From Carallia brachiata (taxonomy: Eukaryota; Streptophyta; Magnoliopsida; Malpighiales; Rhizophoraceae), in contig JADCRB010000018.1 of assembly GCA_021464245.1 (NCBI GenBank), forward strand, positions 1,302,001 to 1,366,000: a stretch of 64,000 nucleotides of DNA. Reading direction: 5' to 3'. The translations under genes and the position numbers were made by a program. The notes under the pieces were generated by a model that worked only from the letters and a program-made list of their open reading frames with translations, did no database searches and had not been told where the DNA came from. Below, in pieces: positions 1 through 12,209 of the stretch. Numbering within the stretch: the first letter of the stretch is position 1; the number at the start of each line of letters is the position of its first letter.

Positions 1-1560
1 CGCTGAGAGATGTCATTTCTAAAACACAGTCTGCTGTTCCCATGGTAGATCTCACCAGTATAGTTTCGCCTTCAAATGAAATAGGTCCGAGTTCTACTAC
101 TGCAATGGTCCTTTCAGCATATTTTGATCAAATCATAACCTGTGGAACATGCGTATTTTTCTTGGTGGTCTTACAGAGTCAGCCAATGGTTCATCACTCA
201 CAGGTAATTAAGTTCAGAAAAAACTTTTCTAGAAAGAAGAAGTCATTTCGGCGAAACTTTACTTCTCTTTTCAAAATATTCCGGCAGTATCAACCGATCA
301 GAAGGTTCAAGCAACGTCAACATCATCAGCCCACCGGACAAGATCAGGCTTGACTTGGAGTTGCAAATCGGGCCCCACCAAGACCACTGATAAATAAGGT
401 GTAACGACTTCTACAACATACGGCAACAATTTTCGTGGACTCCTGCTGCACACGAAAGTTTTATGATGAAGAAGTTGGAGGCGCTCGAGCTAAAAAAGGA
501 AAGAGTAGTCCATTTCGAGGGAACTCTAAAGACTCTCGAATTTCAGCTTCAACGTCATTAGTGTCATGGAATTCCAATTACTCTCTTTAATTTATATCTA
601 CTACAAAGGGACAAGAAGTTATGATTATCCTCATCTGTTCTTAGATGTGGCGACGTATAGAGAAGTTCCAGCAACTTTCCTTACGTCGAAACAGACTTGG
701 GAATCATCACCATAACTCGTCTCTGTGCACAGGTCTTAAAGTTTCGTAGTGCTGGACTTTCCTTATGGGGAGGTTCAAGTTCTTTACCTCCTGCATCATC
801 TTCACCAGAGTTGTTGAATTTCAAGACATATAAAATAACTTTTGCGAGTTATGAAAACTCGACATCAGTTGGAGCCATAACTTCGATTTCTATTGGCTGA
901 AGAGCTAACTTCCTCAAAATCGTATCGATTCCTATTGAGATCTAACAACAGCTGGATTAGTCAAAACTAAAAATCTCAGGATTCAACATTCATCAAGATA
1001 TTTCAAACTTCAAACTGAAATTCAAAACTCGGTTCGAAGTACGTCCCCAAAGTTCTCCCTCACCAAATCTTGAAGTAAGGGCATTTGTAAATATAAAAAA
1101 AAAATTTCAAGAGTCAAAATTTAGAAGGTTGGAAAAATCAAACAAAAAAAAAAGGAGCTAGTTAAGGCCGGTGCCAACCTTTGAAAATTTATTATCAAAG
1201 GTTGGCTACCCACCTTTGAAAAAAAGAGAAGAAAAAAAAAAAGGCTTGTTCAAAGGCTATAAAATGCCAAGGCATAACAACATCTCAAGACCCCAAAAAG
1301 AAAGAAACAAGCCAATCATAGCAAAGTTGCCACAGAAACACGAGGTGGGGAATTAATTTTCGAGGGCCAAGTTTTATAAAAAAAATTTCCCTAAACGTTT
1401 TCATATTTTAGGCAAACGCACTCTGGACACCATTAAGTGTGATCTTCCAGAGTAAATGTTCAAAATATTTATCATCCTCACTTTTAAAGATATTTTGGGT
1501 GTACGCTTTCCAGTCGCATCAAATCGGGATCTGCGAGAGAAAATATCCAAAATATTAAAA
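1..1560. other. no recognisable gene; probable degraded repeat
   Basis: Only short open frames (up to about 100 codons) are present. None has a domain I recognise, and splice sites or a poly(A) context are not convincing. Composition is more balanced than the flanking AT-rich DNA, and there is a short lysine/glutamate-rich frame near 462-560. This could be the remnant of a retroelement, but I cannot find terminal repeats, a reverse transcriptase or an integrase, so the class is left open. Confidence 0.3.
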
Positions 1561-1584
1561 TATTAAACCTTTGTCTAAGATAAA

Positions 1585-1765
1585 ACCTCTTACGGCTCTC
1601 AGTAAAATCAATCCACTTGAGAACAAGTCTCTACGGCCCTCAACGAAGCTAAACAGTCCGAGTTAAGAATCAGTCTGCCTGAAACCAAACTCATACGGCC
1701 ATCATCGAAATTAGACCATTTCGAACGAGATCAAGCTTCTACGACCCTCATCAGAGTTCTAGCAT
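1585..1765. repeat. degenerate direct repeats with a TACGGCCCTCA core
   Basis: A core resembling TACGGCCCTCA recurs at about 1591, 1632, 1694 and 1740, followed each time by a related tail (CGAAGCTA, CGAAATTA or CAGAGTTC type). Spacing is irregular (about 41, 62 and 46 bases), so this is a decayed short tandem array rather than a clean satellite. No gene overlaps it. It may be the sub-repeat region of an old retroelement LTR or untranslated region. Confidence 0.45.
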
Positions 1766-1799
1766 ATCCTGAGATCAAGTCTCAACTCTTAGTAGAATC

Positions 1800-3140
1800 T
1801 ATTTTCTACAGTTCAAGGACAGCACGCTGTGAAAATTCAACATTTTTTGGTCAAGATTAAGCTCGTGTAACCTTTGACTAAATTACAGGAGTATTAATTG
1901 GATGATCTATCTAAATATTGAACCCCACATAATTTTTTTTTAATTTTCACTTGTAATTTTTATCTGTATTTTTACGGCCTAACTGTTGTAGTGTTGAAAC
2001 GTACAAATCACTCTTTCACATTAACTTTTTTTTAAAAAATCAAATGAATATATGACAAAAGAAAAATGAAAAAGTTTTAGTAGAGCCATAAACAGGTTAA
2101 ACGTAACGTTCTAACCAAATCTTACCTAATAAATATTTTAGTGATCACTAAATAATATATAACAATTTCAATTGATTACAATATTTTTTTGACTGTGAGC
2201 ATTCGTTTAAATAATCACTGATTTTATTGATCAAGTATGTAGTTAAGAATTTACTCTCGTCACGGGTTTAATAATTTCCTAAGAATTTTTTAGAGAGAGA
2301 GAGAGAGGTAAGTGGCTGTGGGGCTGGATGAGGAGGTAGAGCCGAGTCGCTTCTCCTTTGGGCAACGAATTCACAAGCTTTTTGCGCCGACTAGACCCCA
2401 ACCTCTGAAGCAATTTGGACATTGGATGCGTGGAAACCCGTCCCTTATTAGGCTGGGCTAGAGGGAACTTATAGGCCCCCAAATCTAATTGCATGTCTTT
2501 TTGTCATAGCATATATTGCTATTTATTGTGTAATTAATTGCACCCTCTTTTTAACCGATGCCTTGAATAGTTAGTTTATTGGCATCATTTCGGAGGGAAG
2601 TACGTGAGCTCGACTCTTACCTCGTTCAAATCTTCCATCCTTTACCCTCAATATAACCTTTGCAACTCTTTAACACCAAAAAAAAAAAAAAAAAAAGAGT
2701 CATTTGGGGAGACTAAATGCAATCAAATAATATCCATCATCGAATGCAATGAGATATATTAAGTTATCTTAATGACTTGACTAATATTAAAATTCTTGAA
2801 ATAATATGCTGAACATATTTGAATATGAAAAATTTAGATTACCATATGCTGAACATATACTAAAGGAATTGAAAATGGCTATCAATCCGCTGAAATATTC
2901 CTAAGCTGAACATATTTTTATTTAGAGTACCATAAAAAAAAAAAAATCTCTTATTGTTTTCTGGCATTAGGACCAACTATTACTGACAGTCACTCTTTTT
3001 AACGCTAACAGGTTTGCATTGTATCGCGTGGAGTGAGGTTTTTTCTCACGGGAAATGGAATTGACTCAAGTTCACAAAAATGTACAATTAGAGTCCGAGG
3101 TTTAACAAATATGATTACACAAATGTGTAACAAAACAAAA
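1800..3140. other. AT-rich intergenic DNA, no gene seen
   Basis: The stretch contains a short (GA)n run at about 2293-2307, poly(A)/poly(T) tracts and a small GC-richer patch at 2310-2490 whose open frame matches nothing I know. No splice structure or domain is visible. Confidence 0.4.
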
Positions 3141-3144
3141 AGCC

Positions 3145-3605
3145 TCCAAAGGGGAGCTGAGTCATTTTAAATTTAAGTTATTTTAAATTTGACTCATTTT
3201 AAATTACGTTATTTTCAATTCAATTTATTTTCAAACTATTTCAAGTTGAGTCACTTCAATTTCGTGGGTCAGTTATATTATCATTTTTTATGATGTGTCA
3301 TTTTTATAAAATAATTTGAAATTTTAAAAAATTCAAAAAATTTTGTAAAAAATTTCTTAAAAATCATAGAATCATAAAATAGTTCAAAAAGTTTATTTGA
3401 AAAAAAATCTAAAAACTCAAAATAGAATTTGAAAATTTATAAAAATCTCAAAATATTTTGAAAAAAATTTATAGTGAAAATAGTAAAATTTATGATTTTG
3501 ATAATATAAAATATATAATTTAAATATTTTAATCTTTTATTTTATTTTTTTTATTCTCTTAGAAAAAGGTCATTCGGGTCTGACCCTAACCCCTTATTTG
3601 AAAAA
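3145..3605. mobile_element. fragment of a hAT-like MITE, related to the copy at 54146
   Basis: The segment has repeated GAGTCATTTTAAATT-type motifs on the left, a very AT-rich centre of short A/T runs, and a right end reading GGTCATTCGGGTCTGACCC. In inverted orientation the part around 3240-3350 resembles 54570-54700, with shared GAGTCACTTCA and a TGATGTGTCA-like motif followed by AT-rich sequence. Ends and target duplication could not be fixed, so it is called a related, degenerate copy. Confidence 0.4.
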
Positions 3606-3609
3606 AAAA

Positions 3610-5976
3610 AAAAAAAGAAGAAAAGGAATATAAGAGAAATAAAAGTAAGTGAAATGAATGTTGGGAGAGAGAAATGTATTTCATCATTCTAAATATTTGA
3701 GAGACAAAGTAAGAGGAAAAAAAATTATATATATTGTATTACCTCTTTTACCTTTTAAAAATAAAAACAAAAAATTAAACCCAAAGGTGAAAATGTAACT
3801 TTTCATTAAAAAACAAAAAAAAAGTGCAAAGAAAGTCAGTCGCCTTTCCACACCAATTCCCCCAGATTTTCCATGGAATGCGTATGTGGGTCTCAGGAGC
3901 TATCTCCATTCCTCTCACCTTCTAAACAAGTATGTATCCAATTCATCTTAATTTAATTCGCTTCGCAAGAATTCCACCCAAAAAATTGGTTCCTAAATAC
4001 AATGTAAATTTTCGATCTATTTTGGGTTTTTGTTACTTTTGGGTCAATCACTTTTTAGATCAAATTTGGATCGAATTTTCAACGGGGTTTGGATTAAAAT
4101 TTAACGCCTTTAAATCTAACGATGATTATTGTATTTTTTGTAAACCCGCATAATGAGCCGTTTACCAACCATATGGAATTCACACAGCATGAGACCACTA
4201 ATCAATACACAGCCATGGGAATACAATGACTATGCAGGGAGAAATGAACAAGTCAGCAAGTTCCTCTCTGCAGGGAGAAATGAGCAAAATTTTAAAACAA
4301 CCAAACCGAGATGCCCAGTAGCATACATTCAAGAAACCCTTCAACTTGAAAACTTTTTGCCAATGCTTAAAGTTTAACAACTTAGCCTTTTAAGGTATAC
4401 TTACCCTTTTACTCAAAAAAAAAAAAAAAAAGCATACTTACCCTTACTATGTCATCAAACAACTGAAAAAATGAACCTCAAAATCACATTTACCGTTGTT
4501 TTACATTATTATTTTTGGAACAATTAAAAAATTATTTTGTAGACATAACTATCATCAGATTTTTAAGTTAAAATCGACCTTTTGCCGTTAACGTTCTCAT
4601 TTAACGTCTCGTAAGAAAGATCACTACTAAAATACTACTAAACCTAAAACGGGCCTCCCCAAATATAATTATGGTATAAAAGAATCTTAAACTCATATGT
4701 TGTGCTCACACTAGATATTTCTGTTATAAAAAGAACGGAAGTGTGAGTGTAAGAACTCAAATTCGAGTTAATAATAAAAAAGACACATTAAAATACTATC
4801 AAATTGTCACATTTGATAATAACGTGTAGTCCACAATTATTTCACTAAAAGTAGGCTCAAGTATACTCCAAAATAACAAGCCAAATCTGTCTTAGGTTAT
4901 AAAGTTCAACCCAATGGGAGAACTCCAGATGGAAGATCATGAAAGATGGACGATTAGGGGAAGGAACGAAAAGATGGGACTGTCACAGTGAAGGAGACTT
5001 TTGGCTGTAAATATCTAGAGATTATAGATGGATCCTTTAACTAAACATTGGGGACTATATTCCTACATTTTTTTTAAAAAAATTTTGTAATAATTTGTTG
5101 TTAGATGCTACTTGTTAGTACTTAGTACTGGGTTGTATTTTTTTTCCTTTTTTTTATTTTTAACTTGGTAAAAGTTCATTGTAGACATAATTACTCTGTT
5201 TGTTTTGGCGTGGAAAACTAATAAAAAAGAAAATTTCAAATCCAATAAACTTTTTACTGTTTGGAAAACAGTGAAAAAAGCGAGAGAAATGGGGCGTTGC
5301 ATAGGGAAAGTAAAGTCTGTATAATGTCTTCTCACCGTTAAATCTCATTTTTGACAAAACAAATTAAATCTTATTTTTGGCCAAAAAAATGAAAGTATAA
5401 TGAAGAAAATAATTTTAACTTTATCTTTTTAATTTTAATCTATTATTTAATTATTTATAATAATATTTTTATAATTTCATTCATATATTTTTCTTTCTCA
5501 TCATTTTCTTATACAATTTAAATACAAAATTTTATTTTCTTATTAATTTTTCATAATTTTCGTTTTCCATAATTTTTTTTCTTTACTAAAATCTAAGTAT
5601 ACAAACAAACTATTTCTGTATTTCGGATTCTTAATTGTTAACAGTGAGAGAGATTTATTCAAATTCTTAATCGGAGAAGAGGGTGCAAAGTGCAAACTAC
5701 AAAGCACACGAAATTCAAAAATTAACCAACGTTATGTACCCGAAAACAAAACAAAAAAAGGTTGAGTAACGTTAGATTAGAGATAAGGGGGATTACCGCA
5801 ATGACCACTCAATGGTCAATAGCTCGCTGCCAAGACCGAGACTGGACATCGTGGGGCAAGTGGCAACTCCGCAACTGTCAACGTCTACGCAATTTCCAGA
5901 TAGAATGTATCCGTCTCTCCGATAATTCCATGCTTCAGCCGGAGCTTATCGGCTTCTTGCGTTCCTAAACACGACC
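3610..5976. other. intergenic region upstream of the PPR gene
   Basis: AT-rich DNA with poly(A) tracts; open frames are short and unconvincing. The last 250 bases or so, richer in GC and leading to the ATG at 5977, are the likely leader and proximal promoter of the PPR gene. I could not place a TATA box with confidence. Confidence 0.4.
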
Positions 5977-8948
5977 ATGATCACCTCCCTGGAAGCTTTA
6001 ACAGCAGCAGCACTCCCTTCTCCTCATAATAGGGCAACTACCTTAAGTCCACGGCATAATTGCCAGTGCCACAGCCTGAATTTGAACGTCAAGCTGACAA
6101 CATCGTCTCTGTCTTCTTGCTCTGCTCAAACCCACAAAATTCAGCCTTCTCTTCTACCCAAAACCCCGCCCAATGGGTTTTCATTTCTCCAGGAGATAAC
6201 CCATCTCTGCGAAACCGGTAATCTCGCTAAAGCCTTCACCTTTCTTGAAGAAAACTTCCCAAATGGGCCAAAGGCTGCTGCTTTTGATATTTTGCATGGG
6301 AAGGAAGCGATCGGCATATTGCTCCAAGCTTGCGGCCGTCGAAAAGACCTTGAGATTGGCCGAAAACTCCATGGCATTGTTTCTAATTCGAAACTGTATT
6401 GTACTGACTGCGTACTCAACACCCGTCTCATTACAATGTATGCAATGTGTGGGTCCCCTCTTGATTCTCGCTTGGTTTTTGATAGTTTACAAAGCAAGAA
6501 TTTGTTTGTGTGGAATTCACTTGTTAGTGGGTACACAAGGAATGAGCTTTATGATGACGCGATTCTCGTGTTTGTGGAATTGATTTCGAAAGCAGATTTC
6601 AAGCCTGATAATTTTACTTTACCTTGTGTGATCAAAGCCTGTGGTGGCCTCTTGGATGTTGGGTTGGGGGAGGTAATTCACGGGATGGTGATAAAGATGG
6701 GTTTGGTGTTGGATGTGTTTGTGGGTAATGCATTGATTGCAATGTATGGGAGATGTGGATTTGTTGAGGCAGCAGTGAAAGTTTTTGATTTTATGCCCGA
6801 GAGAAACCTGGTTTCATGGAATTCAATGATTTCTGTGTTCTCTGATAATGGATATTCCCAAGAGAGTTATAAGATGTTGATAGAAATGTTGGGGGAGGAA
6901 GGATTGTTGCCTGATGTAGCTACATTGGTGACCGTATTACCTGTCTGTGCAAAAGAACTTGCTGTTGATATGGGTATTGGGGTTCATGCTTTGGCAGTGA
7001 AATTACAGCTGAGCGACGATCTTATGGTTAATAATGCTTTGGTGGACATGTATTTAAAATCTGGGTACTTGACTGATGCCCAAATATTGTTTTATAAGAA
7101 TGAAAATAACAATGTGGTTTCTTGGAATACGATGATCGGGGGCTTTTCCACAAATGGAGAAATCTGCATAACATTTCGTCTTCTGAAGGAAATGCAGATG
7201 CAACATGAGGAAGTGAAGGTCGATGAGGTCACCATCTTAAATTTTTTGCCCGTAATTTTAGAGAGGTCACAGTTGCTGAGCTTGAAGGAACTTCATAGTT
7301 TTTCACTTAGACATGGGTTTCAACATTGTGAACAGGTGGCAAATGCATTTGTTGCAGCCTATGCGAAGTGTGGTATGCTGAGTTATGCTGAAAATGTCTT
7401 CTATGGTATTTGTACTAGGACAGTTAACTCCTGGAATGCACTTATAGGTGGCTACGCACAGAATGGTGATTCAAAAAAGGCTTTAGATTTGTACAAACAA
7501 ATGAAGCATTTTGCTTGGAACCCGATTCTTTTACCATTGGGAGCCTGCTTTTAGCTTGTGCACAACTGAAGTTGCTGAACCAAGGAAAAGATATTCATGG
7601 ATTTGCACTACGAAATGGGTTAGCAGATTCATTTATAAGTATCTCCTTACTTTCCCTTTACTTTAACTGTGGTAAACCTGCGTCTGCACATAGATTGTTT
7701 GATGGGATGGAAAATCACAGTGTAGTGTCCTGGAATGCAGTGATTTCAGGTTACATACAAAATGAGCTTCCAGATGAAGCTTTGATTTTGTTTCGAAAGA
7801 TGCTTGCTAGTGGAAATCAGCCGAACGATATTACCATAGTGAGTGTTATGGGGGCTTGTTCCCAAAGATCAGCTTTGCGTTTAGGAAAAGAAACTCATTG
7901 TTATGCATTGAGAGCCTTCCTCACAGACGATGTTATTGTGAGTTGCTCAATCATAAGCATGTATGCAAAATGTGGTTGCATAAAAGAATCTCAAACAATT
8001 TTTGATGGGTTGAGAAATACAGATGCGGCATCATGGAATGCAATAATAGCAGCATATGGAGTGCACGGATGTGGAGAAGATGTAATAGAGCTATTTGAGA
8101 AAATGAAGAAAAGTGGCAAAATTCCTGATGATTTTACATTTGTTGGGGTTTTGATGGGATGCAGCCACTCACAGATGGTTGAAAAGGGGTTAAAATACTT
8201 CACCCAGATGAGGAATGTTTATCATATGGAGCCAAAGTTGGAGCATTATGCCTGTATTATTGATATGTTGGGCCGGGCTGGCAGATTGGATGATGCTTGG
8301 AGGTTTGTGGATGAAATGCCCGAGGATCCAGATGTTAGAATCTGGAGCTCATTGCTCAGTTGCTGTAGAACCTATGGAGCTTTGGAAATGGGGGAGCAAG
8401 TTGCTAAAAAATTATTGAAGTTAGAACCAGATAAGGCAGAGAACTATATTTTACTTTCGAATCTATATGCTGGATCAGGGAGATGGGATGATGTTCGAAA
8501 GGTGAGGCAAACAATGAAGGAGCTGGGCCTGCATAAAGACGCTGGCTGCAGTTGGATTGAACTAAGAGGGAAAGTCTATAGCTTTATTGTTGGTGACAAT
8601 TTATTGCCGGAATCGGAAGAAATCCGATTGATGTGGGGAAGATTGGAAGACAAGATAAGGAAAATGGGATATAAGCCTACCACAAGTTGTGTACTTCATG
8701 ATGTTGAAGAAGAGGAGAAGATTAGGATACTGCGAGGTCACAGTGAGAAACTTGCGATTTCTTTTGGATTATTAAAGACAACTCAAGGCACAACGGTGAG
8801 AGTTTACAAAAATCTAAGAATCTGTGTAGATTGTCATAATGCAGCTAAATTAATATCAAAGGCCGTTGAAAGAGAAATAGTGGTGAGAGACAACAAGCGG
8901 TTTCATCATTTTAGAGATGGATTTTGTTCTTGTGGTGACCATTGGTAA
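5977..8948 (+). CDS. DYW-class pentatricopeptide repeat protein, one frameshift
   Basis: This PLS-type PPR protein should act in chloroplasts or mitochondria in RNA processing, most plausibly C-to-U editing, each PPR motif reading one RNA base. The gene is intronless. About 990 residues are encoded once the frame is corrected. The N-terminus (about residues 1-65) is rich in Ser, Thr and Pro with few acidic residues, as in an organelle transit peptide. PPR motifs run from about residue 100, with recurrent SWN(A/S)(M/L)I and GYxxN blocks. The C-terminus carries E/E+ motifs, the HSEKLA deaminase-like zinc motif, CVDC and a final CSCGDHW, so the terminal triplet is DHW rather than DYW. Layout and length resemble Arabidopsis At1g18485 from memory. 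The frame is lost near 7509-7517: the upstream frame stops at 7554, while the homologous continuation (LEPDSFTIGSLLLA) is in another frame, consistent with one missing base. Assembly error is more likely than decay, as both halves are well conserved. Confidence 0.93.
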
Positions 8949-9157
8949 AGAGGATAGGCATAGTTTTCCCATATATGCTTGTGATTAGGGTAATGGAATC
9001 CAATGGGGAAGAGAAGTAAGCTTGAAGGGGTAATTAGAATTTTCAGTATGGAAAAAGAAAAAAATATGTAGATTTTACTACTGTAGCTGTTGCGTGGTTA
9101 GTTATGCTGGGAGGCTTGCCTTGCCACTTTTGTTATTGTTATTGTACATAGGTAGTG

Positions 9158-9163
9158 AATAAA
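9158..9163 (+). terminator. AATAAA poly(A) signal of the PPR gene
   Basis: A canonical AATAAA hexamer lies about 210 bases after the PPR stop codon, in T-rich sequence (TTGTTATTGTTATTG upstream). Position and context fit a plant near-upstream polyadenylation element. Confidence 0.45.
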
Positions 9164-9169
9164 TGAATT

Positions 9170-10680
9170 GGCTCAGCTTAATCAGTGTTTGCTTGTATTT
9201 ATTCATCCATGCAACATATGTACATTAATATTTTTATCGTGGACACAATACAAGTCCTAATCTGTTGTTCTTTTGCATTCTATAATGTATATCATCCTAA
9301 TTTGACTGCGGAATTACGAATTATATTTGCACAAAATGAATTTGGCAGCAGTCAGATCCTATATCTTGAAGGGTAATTCAATAGTAGCGTGTAAAGACAA
9401 TATTTTTACTTGTTTCCTTGCCCTTTTCGTTTGACGTGGATTGAAAGCCACTTTTGTGTAGCCGCAACACCAAACAAGAACGAACTTGGTGATGAAGAAA
9501 TTGTTTTATTCAGTCAAAAGGCATTTTCAGTTAGCAGGAAGAAGCACTTCCATCACTGTTATCACAAAGGCATTGAGCAGTGAACAAGCAACTCCTTCCT
9601 TCACAGATTTGCTGCTGCTCATTCCAATTAGTAGTCGACTAACTAGCTAGTCTCTCAAAGGGACCATCTAGACAAGCAAACAAAAGCACGCAAGTTGAAT
9701 GCCAGAAGTTCTTGCTTGCCAACAGATCAATCAGTGTATCACCTCACTAGGCACCGATCCGCAAATTAAATGTTTGAGTGGGAGGGGACGGATGCTCATG
9801 GGTGGGATTTTCACATTAACAGGGAGGGGAGGGACACAGTGTTGAGTCCAGATCTTTCTGAAGGATTTACAGAAATGTATATCCGTGTGCGTGCATGGTA
9901 CCTGTGCTTGTGTAAAATACTAAAACTTAACCTAAAAATGCATGACTGGGAAAATTCAGGAAGGACTCCTCAGGGATTTGACCCTGCTCTCAACTACTTC
10001 CACCAAAAAAGTTTCAAGCTAAACGTCGTAATCAAAGGATTCAATACACAAAATTTCAACAACAGCCTTTGCAGCCAAATTCTTCCAAAAGTGGTGGACA
10101 TACCAAAAGAAAAAAGAATGTTGTGATTCATCTGTCACGTCACAACATTCTAGCCCGGCTGCTCAGACAAGTTACTCATCAAAATGAAATATTTAGAGTT
10201 CTAGTTGACTCAAAAATAAAGTTAATTAAAATTCAAGTTCTATGAATTACATAAGCGTGATTTTCTATTGTTTTAGCTTAACAACGACAGATCCTTCCAA
10301 TAACCATGCCAAGTATCTTTGCAGTGACATCGACAATAGTCAAACCTTGATAAAATGGATTCAGCTAACCATTATATGCCTTCTATCCTATGAGACTACC
10401 ATAGCACGCCAGCTAATTAACAATCACTAAGCACACAGTTTCTACTGAAAGGAACACAATGAGAACATGAACATCAGATCTTTAAGCAGCCAACAGAAAT
10501 AGTAACAAAAGCAAAGAGAAAAAGCATAGTCCCTGAAAATAATTGCTTACAGTCATAAGAACATTATTATGTTCTCACCATAATGTATGGAATTTGCCAA
10601 GAATTCCATAAATCTCACAAACCCATTCAACAGCATTATATACATTCTTAACCACCCCAATGCTGAAAAAAAATTTTCAC
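9170..10680. other. intergenic region between convergent PPR and RING genes
   Basis: This region separates two genes transcribed toward each other, so it should hold both 3' untranslated regions. Open frames here are short and have no recognisable domain. Nothing else stands out. Confidence 0.4.
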
Positions 10681-10683
10681 AAC

Positions 10684-12209
10684 TCACATCTGATTAGATA
10701 ACATAAAGATACGATGACCGACATCGACAGCTCTTTGCACAGCCTTTCTCCTATCATCATCTGTGGGCAGCTCATACCGACAAACAGGGCAAGTGTTCCT
10801 AATTCCCAGCCATGGAAGAATGCAGTCCCCATGATACTGGTGCATGCACGGCAACTGCTTTGCCATCTCTCCAATATTCATCTCATCTTTGCAAACTGCA
10901 CAAAGTGCATTATTACTGTCTACATCCTCTTTTGTCAAAACCACAGTTGGAAGCTTCTCAACAACAGATTTTGCTGCCGGAGGCGGACCCATCAAGGCGC
11001 TTTCATTCTCTGCAAATTGTCCAAACAACATGTCATATTCTGCAGTGTAAAAATAATCCTCATGATCGCCAAAATAAGGCTCTCCATTATGTTCCTGCTC
11101 ATGATCTGCATTTGATTCCAAGTTGTTGGCATTCAATAAAACCTGCCACTCCAAGTTTCCCAATCCCCCAACCGTCTCTACATTCACCAAATCCTCAGGG
11201 GCAATGATGGGTGAAATGGATAAGGAAACAGAAGCCTCGTCATCATCAACGAATACACTTAGAATCTCTCTTTCGTCAACGCCCTCATTGACCTCCTCCC
11301 ATTCAAAATCCTCATTATTCTCCCTCCGGTCATCCAACTGAAGTGAGTCCCAGCAAAGCGGAACGCTAACACTCGTCTCATCATCGTCATCCTCATCATC
11401 CACAATATCATCAATTTCAAAGCTACCATTTTCCACATTCACTTGATCTAACCTATACACATCCCCGGAATTGAAATCGAAAGCTAGAGAATTCTCATTC
11501 CGCTCAGAATCCGAATCCGACTCAAACCCAACCACCTGAATCCCACCCGCATGAACGTTAACACCAAGTTCAGCCTCACAAGATTCAAACCCGGAAACCC
11601 TTGTCTGAACAAAGAAATCATCCTCATCAATAACAATATTATCCTCGTAATCATTGTTGTTATCACTCTGGTCCATACTATGAAGCCCGCAATCGTCTTG
11701 GGTTTTTCTAATTGAAAACCTAAGCCTAAATCGAGATCCAAATCAACCATATCCGGCTCACAACTATTCTCAACAGCGCCAAAACTCAATTCGTTAATCG
11801 AATCGGATCCCAAGTTGGAATCTTGGGGCTGGCCCATTACCTGGGACTGCTCCACACGCTGTTGAAACAGATCCATGACAAAACTGACCTGATTCTCGCG
11901 GCGGTCCAATAGATCCGGGCCGTTGAGAATCACGGAGGCGGGATCGGAGAGGGCATCGTCTTCTTCCTTTTCGAGTCTCCCAAAGTTGAAATTAGTGGGT
12001 TTGGGTTCGGGTTGCGGGTATGGATCACGGAGATTTGTCGGTGGGGAACGGGGATGATTGGAGGAGGAGGAGGAGGAAGAGAGATGGAAATAAGGGTCTA
12101 GATTTAAGCTGTGGAGGCGGTTTAGATCGTGTCGGTTGCGGAGAGAGTCGTCGCCGGCGTCGCGGCGGTGGAGCCGGTGGTGGAGGTAAGAGATATTCGC
12201 CATTGACAA
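10684..12209 (-). CDS. RING-H2 E3 ubiquitin ligase, one frameshift
   Basis: A predicted E3 ubiquitin ligase that would recruit an E2 through its RING-H2 domain; targets are unknown. The gene is intronless and encodes about 508 residues after frame correction. The N-terminal half is low complexity: a Ser-rich run, Pro-rich DPYPQPEPKP, a LDLDLGLGF motif and long acidic stretches (DDEDDDDE). The RING lies at about residues 437-477 with ligand spacing C-x2-C-x14-C-x1-H-x2-H-x2-C-x10-C-x2-C, including CAVC, CMHQYH and CPVC, a classic RING-H2. It is followed by a short basic tail. The start ATG at 12209 gives the longest frame and reads MSMANISYLHH. Near 11703-11707 (five T on the + strand) the two halves are in different frames; one extra base in that run joins EK to TQDDCGLHSMD. 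Arabidopsis At5g08139 is the closest relative I can recall, a memory-based comparison. Confidence 0.9.

Noticed and set aside
5762..5968. 68-codon frame just before the PPR gene
   Set aside because: Ends nine bases before the PPR ATG, is out of frame with it, and has no signal or motif; probably leader sequence or a chance uORF.
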